Shown here in pieces: positions 9,471 through 17,241 of a stretch of 64,000 bases of DNA (the first letter of the stretch is position 1; the number at the start of each line of letters is the position of its first letter). Under the pieces are notes generated by a model that was given only the letters and a program-made list of their open reading frames with translations, was not told the DNA's origin and ran no database searches. This DNA comes from Poriferisodalis sp965203655 (GTDB lineage Bacteria > Actinomycetota > Acidimicrobiia > Acidimicrobiales > Poriferisodalaceae), in contig NZ_CBDBDD010000001.1 in the NCBI RefSeq assembly GCF_965203655.1, forward strand, positions 33,512 to 97,511, read 5' to 3'. The translations under genes were made by a program, and so were the position numbers.

Positions 9471-9599
9471 GACACGCTGCCCGAGACTCCGAGCGGGATC
9501 GGAGACCGGTCACCGGGCGCAAGCCGTGTGTCGGCTGGGCGTCGGCGCTGCGGTGTCACTCGTTCGCTTGGGGTTCGTCCTCGCTTCACCTGCGGGCGG

Positions 9600-9605
9600 T
9601 ACCTT
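9600..9605 (+). promoter_or_regulatory. putative -10 box of leaderless surE transcript
   Basis: TACCTT ends 7 bases before the GTG at 9613. No Shine-Dalgarno-like sequence is present in the interval. Confidence 0.4.
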
Positions 9606-9612
9606 CGACACG

Positions 9613-10428
9613 GTGCGCATCCTGGTGACCAACGATGACGGAATCGAGTCCGAGGGTCTGCACGTGCTTGCGAGCGCCATGACCGCACACGGCGACGTCG
9701 TGGTGGTCGCGCCAGATTCTGAGTACTCCGGCGCCGGTGCCGCGATCGGGCCGCTGCACCTGATGGATCCGCAAGTGCACAAGGTGCGCTTCGAAGGCAT
9801 CGAAGATGCGTGGGCTGTATCCGGGGCGCCGGCGTTGTGCGTGATGTTCGCTCGGCTCGGCGCCTTCGGCCCCGTTGATCTCGTCGTGTCGGGCATCAAT
9901 CCCGGCGCCAACGTCGGCCGGTCCGTCTATCACTCGGGCACCGTCGGCGCTGTGCTGACCGGTCGCAACGGCGCCATCCCCGGCCTGGCAGTCAGCCAGA
10001 CCGTCGAGGGCTTCGGCGTCGAGGGCCAAGGCTGGGAAGATGCCATCGCCGACCAGAAATGGCATTCGGCGGCCGAAGTGGCCAGTGTCGTGCTCAGCGG
10101 CCTGCTCGCCGACGAGCACGACGCCGCCTGGGCGGTCAACCTCAACGTGCCCAATCGCGAAGTCGCCGACATGAAGGGCTGGCGGTTCACCGATGTGGGC
10201 ACGCTGCCGCCGCGTTCCATCACGTCGGTCAGCCTCGAGCCGCACCCCGAGAACGAAGACGCCTATCGAGTTGCGATGCAGTGGGGCGACGCTGTCGACA
10301 TGCCGGTGGAAGTCGACACCGGCGCCGTCATGCACGACTACATCTCGGTGACCTTCCTGTCGCGCATTACAGCGCAGCCGGCTACAGGCGACTCGAAGCT
10401 CGCGACCTGCCTCGACGGACTGTTCTGA
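9613..10428 (+). CDS. surE: 5'/3'-nucleotidase SurE
   Basis: Metal-dependent nucleoside monophosphate phosphatase, 271 codons, cytoplasmic. The start at GTG 9613 gives VRILVTNDDGIES, the canonical SurE N-terminus with the DD metal ligands. The other signature is SGINPGANVGRSVYHSGTVGA at about residues 97-117, which contains the active-site Ser/Asn. The open frame extends 29 codons further upstream but without homology. SurE hydrolyses nucleotides and short polyphosphate and is associated with stationary-phase survival (family knowledge). It appears to be a single-gene transcript from its own leaderless promoter and is convergent with the MFS gene. Confidence 0.92.
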   Translation: MRILVTNDDGIESEGLHVLASAMTAHGDVVVVAPDSEYSGAGAAIGPLHLMDPQVHKVRFEGIEDAWAVSGAPALCVMFARLGAFGPVDLVVSGINPGANVGRSVYHSGTVGAVLTGRNGAIPGLAVSQTVEGFGVEGQGWEDAIADQKWHSAAEVASVVLSGLLADEHDAAWAVNLNVPNREVADMKGWRFTDVGTLPPRSITSVSLEPHPENEDAYRVAMQWGDAVDMPVEVDTGAVMHDYISVTFLSRITAQPATGDSKLATCLDGLF

Positions 10429-10460
10429 TCGGGCCGCTCTGATCGGGTCGGCGGCGCCTG

Positions 10461-10474
10461 GCGGCAGCAGCCGC
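10461..10474. terminator. weak hairpin between convergent surE and MFS genes
   Basis: GCGGC AGCA GCCGC forms a five-base-pair stem with a four-base loop in the 68-base gap between converging genes. There is no U tract, so this is a structural guess only. Confidence 0.25.
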
Positions 10475-10496
10475 GTGGCAGTGGCGACACGACCGC

Positions 10497-11795
10497 TCAG
10501 ACCGTCAGTCGTCGAGTCGTTCTGAAGTTCCGCACCAGCATCATCGTTGCCGCGATGCCCAGCGCCACGGCCACCCAGGCTCCCCAGCTCGCCAGTTGGC
10601 CATAGGACCGGTGCTCCACGGCCAGTCCTGAGCTCACGCCTGCAGCAGCACCGAATGCGGTCATCAGCACGTCCGCGGTGGCTTGCACGCTGACCCGCCG
10701 TTCAACCGAGAACGAGGCAGTAAGGATCGAGCTGGCGGCCACCACGCAGCAGCTCCAGCCGATGCCCACGAGAAACAGCCCCAGCAGCAGGCCGGTGGCG
10801 TGCTCGGGGTCGGTGTTCGCAGCTGTCGAGGAGCCGACCGCAAGCACGAGCGCGCCGACGATGATGACGAGTTGCCCGCCGATACGGTCCACCAGCCAGC
10901 CCACATACGGTGAGAAGGCGAACATGCCGGCGATGTGCAGCGACAGCATGAAGCCGATGATCAGCGGGTTCTGATCGCCGGCCTGCATGTGGATCGGCGA
11001 CACCGTCATGACGCCCACCATCACGGCCTGGGACAGCATCATGGCGATGAGCGCGATCGAGGCCACCGGATGAGCGAGGACTCGTCCGGCCTCGGCGAGG
11101 CTGGGCAGCTTGACGCCGTTCGACCCCGACTCGGCCGCAACGACGTGCAGCGGATCGGGCCGCAGCCGGCGTGAGAGGTTGATCGCCGCGGCTAGGAAGA
11201 GCCCGAGCGCCAGCGCGTACGGCAGCGCGAACCCGCTCAGCCCCTCGGTATCGGCGAAAAAGCTCTTCAGCCCGAGCGCGACGGTGGGGCCTAGCACCGA
11301 TCCGACGGTGCTGGCCCACAGCACGAGGCTGATCGAGCGGGCCCGGTTCTCGTCGGTTGCCAGGTCGGCTCCGGCGTAGCGCGACGCCAGGTTCGCCGCT
11401 TGACCGGTGCCGATCAGCACCATGCCCACGACGAGCAGCGAATAGCTGCCGGCGAACGCGGACAGCAATGCGAGCGTGGCGCCGATGGCCCCGATGAAGT
11501 AGCCGGCGGACAGACCGGCCCGGCGGCCGCGGCGGGCCATCAGCGCGGCCAGCGGGATGCCGGCGAGCGTGCCGCCGATGCTGAGGCAGACCGCGGCCAG
11601 CGAGGCCTTGGTCTCGCTGCCGGTCATCTGGTCGGCCAGCAGGGTCGATGCCGAGAACGACGCCGTCATGGCAAGCCCGCCGGGGATCACACCGAGCTGC
11701 AGCACCCCGATGGTGCGGCGCGCCAGTTCTTCGCGCTCGCGCGTGCCGGGCAGGTAGGCGGCTTCGCCGTCGCCCGCCGACAGACTCTGCACCAT
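10497..11795 (-). CDS. MFS transporter, drug/metabolite exporter-like
   Basis: Twelve-helix major facilitator protein of 432 codons. After a roughly 28-residue soluble N-terminus, hydrophobic segments begin at IGVLQLGVIPGGLA. The loop between helices 2 and 3 carries the family hallmark AALMARRGRRAGLSAG, and the symmetrical loop of the second half is PYVGWLVDRIGGQ. The ATG at 11795 has GGAGG about 10 bases upstream. The substrate is unknown. It is divergent from the SDR gene and convergent with surE. Confidence 0.85.
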   Translation of the reverse strand: MVQSLSAGDGEAAYLPGTREREELARRTIGVLQLGVIPGGLAMTASFSASTLLADQMTGSETKASLAAVCLSIGGTLAGIPLAALMARRGRRAGLSAGYFIGAIGATLALLSAFAGSYSLLVVGMVLIGTGQAANLASRYAGADLATDENRARSISLVLWASTVGSVLGPTVALGLKSFFADTEGLSGFALPYALALGLFLAAAINLSRRLRPDPLHVVAAESGSNGVKLPSLAEAGRVLAHPVASIALIAMMLSQAVMVGVMTVSPIHMQAGDQNPLIIGFMLSLHIAGMFAFSPYVGWLVDRIGGQLVIIVGALVLAVGSSTAANTDPEHATGLLLGLFLVGIGWSCCVVAASSILTASFSVERRVSVQATADVLMTAFGAAAGVSSGLAVEHRSYGQLASWGAWVAVALGIAATMMLVRNFRTTRRLTV

Positions 11796-11909
11796 CGACC
11801 TAGCCTCCGGATCGGCCTGCCGGCTTGGCGGCGAGGCCGAATGCGAACGCTACTGCGGGTCACCGAAACGCGTCGGGATGACCCGACCGCCCGGCAGGAG
11901 GTATGCGAG

Positions 11910-12638
11910 ATGCGAGACATCACCGGATGCGTGGCGATGATCAGCGGCGCGAATCGCGGCATCGGCGCCGCAGTGGCCGAGGCGCTGCATGCGGATGGCT
12001 GGGCGCTGTCGCTAGGCGGACGCGATGTGGCCGCGCTCGAAGCCTCAGCTGCCTCGTACCGCACCGACGACGGCGGCGGCCCGGCCGTCACCCTGCACCG
12101 CTACGACGCCACCGACCTCGATGCAGCCGAGCGCTGGACCGCCGAGACGATCTCGGCACACGGTCGGATCGACTGCCTCGTGAACAATGCCGGCGTCGCC
12201 CATCCCGATGTGTTCGAGGAGCTGACCGAAGACACGCTGGACGAGATGTGGGAGGTCAACGCGAAGGGGCCGTTCCGCATGCTCCGCGCCACACTCGACC
12301 ACCTGCGCCGCAGTGGCGAGGGCCGCATCGTGAACGTGATCTCGATGTCGGGCAAGCGGGTGCGGGGCACCTTCGCACCCGGCTATGCGATGAGCAAGCA
12401 CGCCGCGATGGCCCTGCATCACTCGGTCCGGCACCTCACCTTTCCTGACGGGATCCGGTGCACGGCCGTGTGTCCCGGCTACGTGCTGACCGACATGACC
12501 TCGGGTTTCGGCGTGGACCCGTCGATCATGATCCAAGCCGACGATCTGGCTCAGGCGCTGGCCACCATCCTGCGCTTGCCGAACACCGCATCGGTAGCCG
12601 AACTGCTCGTCACCACCGAACCAGAGACCATCGCCTGA
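11910..12638 (+). CDS. short-chain dehydrogenase/reductase (SDR)
   Basis: NAD(P)-dependent oxidoreductase of 242 codons with a Rossmann fold. Visible motifs are the cofactor loop SGANRGIGAA (residues 12-21), the NNAGVAHP strand, and the catalytic set with serine in NVISMSG followed by the YAMSKHA tyrosine-lysine pair. The ATG at 11910 has CAGGAGG with an 8-base spacer; the longer open frame upstream is antisense to the MFS gene. The length matches classical SDRs. The substrate cannot be read. It is convergent with the fatty-acid hydroxylase gene 14 bases away. Confidence 0.9.
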   Translation: MRDITGCVAMISGANRGIGAAVAEALHADGWALSLGGRDVAALEASAASYRTDDGGGPAVTLHRYDATDLDAAERWTAETISAHGRIDCLVNNAGVAHPDVFEELTEDTLDEMWEVNAKGPFRMLRATLDHLRRSGEGRIVNVISMSGKRVRGTFAPGYAMSKHAAMALHHSVRHLTFPDGIRCTAVCPGYVLTDMTSGFGVDPSIMIQADDLAQALATILRLPNTASVAELLVTTEPETIA

Positions 12639-12652
12639 GCGGCCTCTGCTAC

Positions 12653-13606
12653 CTAGCGAGCTGCGAGCTGGCGGCGACGCTCCACCATTCGATCGGTGGC
12701 GTCATCGCTGCCGTCGTGATAGGTGCCGAACCACTTGTCGAGCGGTACCAGCGCGGTTCCGTAGTTGCAGTCGAAGTAGCGGTGGTGGAGCGTGTGGAAG
12801 CGATCCCCGCCTGCCACTGTGCTTCCGCCGGCTACGACGAAGCGGTCGAAGCCCGAGTGCGACGCCGCCGGTGACAGCAGGAAGTAGGTGGTCGCCAGTG
12901 TCACCAGGTACGGGTTTGCGGGGATGACGAGGAACAAGAACGGCACCGACAGATACAGCAGGTGTTCGATCGGGTGCATCGACACACCCGACCAAGGACC
13001 AATGTTGACGTTGCGGTGGTGCAGCGAGTGCGCCCAGCGGTACAGGCACCGCGTGTGCAGCAGCCGGTGGGTGCCGTAGAAGTGGATCGACCCCAGCGGG
13101 AAGACGGCCAACGTGAGCGCTGCGGTGTAAGTGAAAGCCGCGAGGCTGCCGGTCGCGGGAACGGTCCAGATGAGGCCGTTGGCATACAGCCACAGCATCA
13201 GTGACTCGAACAGCGCCGCTATTGGGCACGCGCTGGCCAGCGACCAGAAGACGTTGTCACGTGTCTGGTTGCGAAACAGGAACGGGCGGCGACCAACCGA
13301 GAGCCAACGCTCGTCGTACTTGTGCAGGGTGCCTTGGCGGCGGCGGATGTACAGCCACCAGTGCAAGCCGCCGGCCACCGCAATCATGAGCGCCACATTG
13401 CGCAGGCACACCGCTGCGACGGCCCACGCCGCTGGCGTAGCGAAGCTCTCGAGCGACGGCGTGAGCCAGTTCCACGCCACGATGCCCACGGCGATCCACA
13501 GGCCGCCCTGCCACCACAGAAACTTGGTGATCGTCCAGCGCGCCATCGCGAGCGGGCGAGGCGGCCGGTCGTACAGCGGCGGGAGCGTCACCTCCCCAAT
13601 CCCCAC
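12653..13606 (-). CDS. membrane fatty-acid hydroxylase / sterol desaturase family protein
   Basis: Integral-membrane diiron enzyme of about 317 codons. Histidine clusters are in the order of the ERG3/fatty acid hydroxylase superfamily: HFYGTHRLLHT, WAHSLHHRNVNIGP, then SHSGFD and FHTLHHRYFDCNYG near the C-terminus. At least four hydrophobic segments lie before and between them. I place the start at GTG 13606 because TACAAT, a near-perfect -10 box, lies exactly 7 bases upstream, while the longer frame to GTG 13639 adds no conserved residues. The family hydroxylates or desaturates lipids, sterols or carotenoids; the substrate here is unknown. Confidence 0.85.
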   Translation of the reverse strand: MGIGEVTLPPLYDRPPRPLAMARWTITKFLWWQGGLWIAVGIVAWNWLTPSLESFATPAAWAVAAVCLRNVALMIAVAGGLHWWLYIRRRQGTLHKYDERWLSVGRRPFLFRNQTRDNVFWSLASACPIAALFESLMLWLYANGLIWTVPATGSLAAFTYTAALTLAVFPLGSIHFYGTHRLLHTRCLYRWAHSLHHRNVNIGPWSGVSMHPIEHLLYLSVPFLFLVIPANPYLVTLATTYFLLSPAASHSGFDRFVVAGGSTVAGGDRFHTLHHRYFDCNYGTALVPLDKWFGTYHDGSDDATDRMVERRRQLAAR

Positions 13607-13613
13607 GACGCGA

Positions 13614-13619
13614 ATTGTA
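13614..13619 (-). promoter_or_regulatory. putative -10 box, leaderless transcript of the hydroxylase gene
   Basis: On the minus strand TACAAT precedes the GTG at 13606 by 7 bases. It is the best -10 match seen in the window and decides the start of that gene. Confidence 0.5.
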
Positions 13620-13640
13620 TGGCTGCGGGTGCGAGACACC

Positions 13641-13646
13641 TAGCGT
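13641..13646 (+). promoter_or_regulatory. putative -10 box, leaderless cyclo-ligase transcript
   Basis: TAGCGT lies 7 bases before the ATG at 13654. Together with TACAAT on the other strand it makes a compact divergent promoter of under 50 bases. Confidence 0.4.
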
Positions 13647-13653
13647 CGTTTCT

Positions 13654-14271
13654 ATGAGCGGTGAGCCGGGACCTGAGTCTTCGAAGGACGCCTGGCGTCG
13701 GTGGATCCGAGACCGCCGGAAGCCGGTCACGGCAGCGTCGATAACCGCCGTGATCGCGGGGCTTCAGGCGTTCATCGAGGCGCTCGACGAGAACTCGGCG
13801 GCTGTCGCCGGGAGGCTGGCGCCTACGGGAGCCAACCTGATCCTCTTCTACCGGGCTATGGCGAACGAGCTGTCGCTGGACGCGCTGGCAGATGCCGTCG
13901 GCTGGCAGCGCTTCGCCGTGACGCGCACTCCCCCGGATGGCCCGCTCACGCTGCATCCGGCGATCGGTGCGATGGAGCAGCACCGGTACGGCTTTCCCCA
14001 GCCCACTGCGGATGCGTTCGAGCTGCAGCCCCGCCACATCTCGCTGGCGCTGGTACCCGGTGTGGCCTTTGACCGTCACGGCACGCGACTGGGCCACGGC
14101 GTGGGTTACTTCGACGAGCTGCTGGCCCGGTTGCCCGAGGACTGCCCGCGGGTCGGGGTCGCCTGCCGCGACATCGTGTTCGAACAGCTTCCGTCCGAGC
14201 CCCACGATGTACCGATGACCCACCTCGCCACCGAGGACGGCGTCGTCGATCTCGGCTCCGATGGCGCCTAG
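13654..14271 (+). CDS. 5-formyltetrahydrofolate cyclo-ligase
   Basis: Cytoplasmic enzyme converting 5-formyl-THF to 5,10-methenyl-THF with ATP, a folate salvage step. 205 codons, the usual length. The C-terminal signature is plain: the strand ISLALVPGVAFDRHGTRLGHG followed by VGYFDELLARL, which corresponds to the family's GxGxGYYD nucleotide-binding loop, then RVGVACRDIVFEQLP and the terminal DVPMTHLATEDGV. The start at ATG 13654 (MSGEPGPESS) is supported by the upstream TANNNT box. An N-terminal basic helix, RRWIRDRRKPVT, fits the usual beginning of the family. Confidence 0.88.
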   Translation: MSGEPGPESSKDAWRRWIRDRRKPVTAASITAVIAGLQAFIEALDENSAAVAGRLAPTGANLILFYRAMANELSLDALADAVGWQRFAVTRTPPDGPLTLHPAIGAMEQHRYGFPQPTADAFELQPRHISLALVPGVAFDRHGTRLGHGVGYFDELLARLPEDCPRVGVACRDIVFEQLPSEPHDVPMTHLATEDGVVDLGSDGA

Positions 14272-14333
14272 TGGTACACATCGTCGAATCGCGCTAGCAA
14301 TAGCGGTGACGCACCACACCGAGAGGAGCCGGC

Positions 14334-14633
14334 ATGGCGACACAACTGCGCCGCTACGACGTCATCGAAGGTCAGATGGACTCGCTGCTCGAGTGGTTCC
14401 CCAACATCATCGCCGTGCGGGAGAAGTTCGGCTTCAAGGTCGAGTTCATGTATGCCGACCGCGAGAACAACCAGCTTGTGTGGGCCGTGAGCCACCCCGG
14501 CGATTACGAAGCCGCGTACGAAGAATTCGCAGCGTCACCCGAACGGGCGGCCGTGTTCGCCGGCCAGCCCGATCGAGTCAGCGGCATGCACCTGTCGATG
14601 GTGGACACCGTCATCGCCCCCGGCTCCGACTGA
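14334..14633 (+). CDS. small conserved protein, NIPSNAP/ABM-fold-like
   Basis: A 99-codon soluble protein, MATQLRRYDVIEGQ at the start, with GAGAGGAG as a good Shine-Dalgarno 7 bases upstream. The pattern of an N-terminal strand, a helix (LLEWFPNIIAVREKFG), a strand with FMYADRENNQLVWAVS and a second helix ending AASPERAAVF is that of dimeric alpha-beta barrel proteins such as NIPSNAP-like and DUF1330-like families. No catalytic residue can be named. It follows the cyclo-ligase by 62 bases. Confidence 0.6.
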   Translation: MATQLRRYDVIEGQMDSLLEWFPNIIAVREKFGFKVEFMYADRENNQLVWAVSHPGDYEAAYEEFAASPERAAVFAGQPDRVSGMHLSMVDTVIAPGSD

Positions 14634-14682
14634 CAGCCAGCCGCCGGCGTCACGAATCCGTGCTGCGGGTTGGGACTGAACC

Positions 14683-15342
14683 TCAGGTGCCCAGTGCGAC
14701 CGGTCGATCAAGCGCTGCGCGCGCGGCCTCGATGACGGGTCGGCGGTGACAGCCCTCGAGGTGGTCGTTGACGATGCCGGAGGCCTGCATGAGGGCGTAA
14801 CAGGTGGTGGGGCCGACAAACCGCCAGCCCTGCTTGCGCAGTGCCTTGCTGAGCGCTGTCGATTCGGGTGTTGAAGGCATCGAGGCGAGCGTGCGGTAGT
14901 CGATGACGGGCGGCCGATCGCCGGGCTGCGGTTCGAACGACCAGAAGAAGGCCGCCAGGCTGCCGTGCGCATCGATGGTGCCGAGCGCAGCCTGGGCGTT
15001 ATTGATGGTGGCTTCGATCTTGCCACGGTGACGCACGATGCCTGCGTCACCGAGGAGCCGCTCGACATCGGCGTCGCCGAAGCGGGCCACCGCCTCGAAG
15101 TCAAACCCGCAGAACGCGGCCCGGAAGTTCTCCCGCTTGCGCAGGATCGTGAGCCACGACAGACCCGATTGGAAGCCCTCGAGGCACATCTTCTCGTACA
15201 GCCGCACGTCGTCGGTGACCGGCAGGCCCCACCCGGTGTCGTGGTAGGCCTCGTAGTCGTCGTGGCCCTCGCCCCACCAGCACGCCAGCGTTCCGTCAGC
15301 TCGCCGCCTCAGCCCCTCAGGCACAGCGGCCGGTTGATTCAT
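14683..15342 (-). CDS. tag: DNA-3-methyladenine glycosylase I
   Basis: Base-excision repair enzyme removing 3-methyladenine, 219 codons. The zinc ligands and signature are visible: CWW and YEAYHDTGWG at residues about 21-38 at the N-terminus, and the C-terminal NDHLEGCHRR supplying the second His and Cys. The core has FQSGLSWLTILRKRENFRAAF and GWRFVGPTTCYALMQA, both typical of Tag. It overlaps the upstream luciferase-like gene by four bases (ATGA), so translation is probably coupled. The N-terminus carries about ten extra residues before the first zinc ligand. Confidence 0.93.
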   Translation of the reverse strand: MNQPAAVPEGLRRRADGTLACWWGEGHDDYEAYHDTGWGLPVTDDVRLYEKMCLEGFQSGLSWLTILRKRENFRAAFCGFDFEAVARFGDADVERLLGDAGIVRHRGKIEATINNAQAALGTIDAHGSLAAFFWSFEPQPGDRPPVIDYRTLASMPSTPESTALSKALRKQGWRFVGPTTCYALMQASGIVNDHLEGCHRRPVIEAARAALDRPVALGT

Positions 15343-16376
15343 GCGGCACTGGCGGCTGCGACGGCCTCGGCGATCGCGTCGTTGGTGGGTGTCGGACCGT
15401 AGAACATCATCGTGGTGCGGTCGGCGAACGTGTTGCGCTCGGCGATCTGCACGCCCACGGCTGACGGTGTGCCAGACACGACGATGAGATCCAGCAGATC
15501 GTCGTCGATGAGATCGCTCATCTCCCGCCAGTTGCCCTGCTTGGACAGCGTGTTCAGGCGCGGCTGCAGTTCGCCGTAGCCGTGGTGGTCGAGCGCACCC
15601 GCGTAGGCCGGCGTCGATCCGTAGAACGCGAGCTGGCCTGCGGCGGAGCGGCGCGCCTTGTCGATCTGCTCGTCGTTCTCGCCCATCGCGACGATGGTCA
15701 GGCAGGCAACGGTGACGTCGTCGATGTCTCGTCCTGCCGATTCGGCGCCGGCCGCCATGGCCGGGAGCGTGACATCTGTCATGAACTGGGCGGTGTGGAA
15801 CGGGTGCACGAAGAATCCGTCCGCCGCCGCACCGATCACCTCGACCATGCGGGGGCCGACGCCGGCCACGTAGATCGCCGGCGGCGCCATGCCGATCGGG
15901 CCCGGATTGAAGAACGGCGTCATCAGGGTGTGGGTGTAGAACTCGCCCCGGTGGTTGAGCCGTTCGCCGGTCTCGAAGGCGTGCCAGATCGCCCGCACCG
16001 CCTCGATGTACTCACGCATCCGCTCGGCAGGGCGTGACCACTGCTCGCTGTAGCGCTTGGTGATGTGGGGCTTGATCTGCGTGCCGAGCCCCAGGATGAA
16101 GCGACCGCCGCTGTGGCGCTGCAGGTCCCACGCAGTAACGGCGCATGTCATGGGGTTGCGGGCGAAGGCCACGGCAATGGCCGTGCCGAGCTCGATGCTT
16201 TCGGTGCGCTCTGCTGCCAGCGCCAACGGCAGGAACGGATCGTGGGACGCCTCGAACGACCACGCCGCCGAGAGCCCCATCTCCTCGAACTGCGCTGCTT
16301 CGTCTGCGCAGCCCCCCGGTGTCGACGCAGTCGTCGCCCCGTCGATGCGGTGCTGTGCTGTTCCGGTCGTGTTCAT
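15339..16376 (-). CDS. LLM class F420-dependent oxidoreductase (TIGR03617-like)
   Basis: Luciferase-like barrel enzyme of 345 codons. Characteristic segments are AAQFEEMGLSAAWSFEASHDPFLPLALAA, TAIAVAFARNPM, SGGRFILGLGTQIKPHITKRYS and PPAIYVAGVGPRMVEVIG. The lengths and the GLGTQIKPHI stretch match the TIGR03617 subgroup. GGAGG is 9 bases before the ATG at 16376. The gene shares a four-base overlap with tag downstream, an unusual coupling of a flavoenzyme with a repair glycosylase that is probably just operon packing. Substrate unknown. Confidence 0.88.
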   Translation of the reverse strand: MNTTGTAQHRIDGATTASTPGGCADEAAQFEEMGLSAAWSFEASHDPFLPLALAAERTESIELGTAIAVAFARNPMTCAVTAWDLQRHSGGRFILGLGTQIKPHITKRYSEQWSRPAERMREYIEAVRAIWHAFETGERLNHRGEFYTHTLMTPFFNPGPIGMAPPAIYVAGVGPRMVEVIGAAADGFFVHPFHTAQFMTDVTLPAMAAGAESAGRDIDDVTVACLTIVAMGENDEQIDKARRSAAGQLAFYGSTPAYAGALDHHGYGELQPRLNTLSKQGNWREMSDLIDDDLLDLIVVSGTPSAVGVQIAERNTFADRTTMMFYGPTPTNDAIAEAVAAASAA

Positions 16377-16489
16377 TGGACAGGCCTCCTGAACGCTCGC
16401 TGTGCCAGCCCACCGCCGAAGCCGTTGGCGGGCCGGGTGAATCTTGCCCTATGGAGCGTTCGTAGGCTGCGGGAATCCGCTTGCGTGAC

Positions 16490-16526
16490 TGCATGAACAT
16501 TGCATGAGAGTATGATTTCTGCATGA
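16490..16526 (+). promoter_or_regulatory. vapBC promoter with three TGCATGA repeats and leaderless -10 box
   Basis: TGCATGA occurs at 16490, 16501 and 16520, spaced 11 and 19 bases, about one and two helical turns, as expected for an operator bound by a ribbon-helix-helix antitoxin. TATGAT at 16511-16516 sits between repeats two and three and ends 6 bases before the vapB ATG at 16523, which is itself inside the third repeat. There is no Shine-Dalgarno. Confidence 0.55.
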
Positions 16527-16750
16527 CATCACTGCAGATTCGAGACATGCCGGATGAGCTTCATCGCCGTCTGAAGGCGCGCGCCGCCTTGGAAGGCCAG
16601 TCGATGTCGGAGTACGTGTTGCGCGAGCTGCGCCGTTCGCTCGATATCCCGACACGGCAGGAGATGCTGGAACGTCTCGCGGCGCTTGACCGCATCAAGG
16701 TGACCGAGTCGCCTGCCGACGCGGTGCGCGCGATACGCGACGCGAGGTGA
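16523..16750 (+). CDS. vapB: ribbon-helix-helix antitoxin, FitA/VapB type
   Basis: 75-codon antitoxin. The N-terminal strand LQIRDMPDELHRRLKARAALEGQSMSEYVLREL is the FitA-like ribbon-helix-helix DNA-binding domain; the C-terminal half (about residues 45-75) is charged and would wrap around the toxin. It overlaps vapC by four bases (GTGA). Family behaviour is autorepression of the operon by the antitoxin-toxin complex, and the TGCATGA repeats over its start fit that. Confidence 0.88.
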   Translation: MTSLQIRDMPDELHRRLKARAALEGQSMSEYVLRELRRSLDIPTRQEMLERLAALDRIKVTESPADAVRAIRDAR

Positions 16751-17154
16751 TCGTTCTCGATACATCGGCCGTCATCGCCTGGCTGCTTCGCTTGCCGGAA
16801 GCAGCCGACGTCGAGCGTCGTGTGATGTCTTCCGATTCGCTGCACGCTCCTGCGCTGCTCGCAGTGGAAACTGCCCATGTGCTGCAGCGTTACGTGCGAC
16901 GAGGGGATCTCTCGGCCGAGCAAGCGCAGCATGCACTGGACGAATTCCCGCGGCTCGGCATCGTGGCCCATCCACATGAGCTGCTGCTGCCGGTGATCTG
17001 GCGGCTGCGCGAGAACTTCACCGCCTACGACGCCTCGTTCGCCGCGCTGGCCGTCATGCTCGACGCCCCCTTGGTGACGCTCGACGCCCGCACCGCACGC
17101 GCACCCTGGCCAACCGACCTGCCGCCGCCACGCATCGACCTGATCGCGGATTAG
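16747..17154 (+). CDS. vapC: PIN-domain ribonuclease toxin VapC
   Basis: 135-codon PIN-domain toxin. Acidic metal ligands are in the expected places: VLDTSAVIAW (first Asp), LLAVETAHVL (Glu), the motif TAYDASFAALA (Asp) and LVTLDARTA (last Asp). The GTG start at 16747 overlaps the antitoxin. VapC toxins usually cut tRNA or the ribosomal sarcin-ricin loop. It ends 87 bases from the convergent helicase gene and marks the left edge of the accessory block. Confidence 0.9.
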   Translation: MIVLDTSAVIAWLLRLPEAADVERRVMSSDSLHAPALLAVETAHVLQRYVRRGDLSAEQAQHALDEFPRLGIVAHPHELLLPVIWRLRENFTAYDASFAALAVMLDAPLVTLDARTARAPWPTDLPPPRIDLIAD

Positions 17155-17241
17155 CAGCGCTCTGGTGCCATCGGCAGCCTCTTGGCGGGCATGCCGTGGC
17201 CCCACCGAGTCTTCGTGCCGGTCACCGCATAGTCACCAGGA

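Noticed and set aside
10427..10455. Imperfect direct repeat of TCTGATCGGG after surE
   Set aside because: Two partial copies of about 10 bases are expected by chance and lack a promoter or structure.
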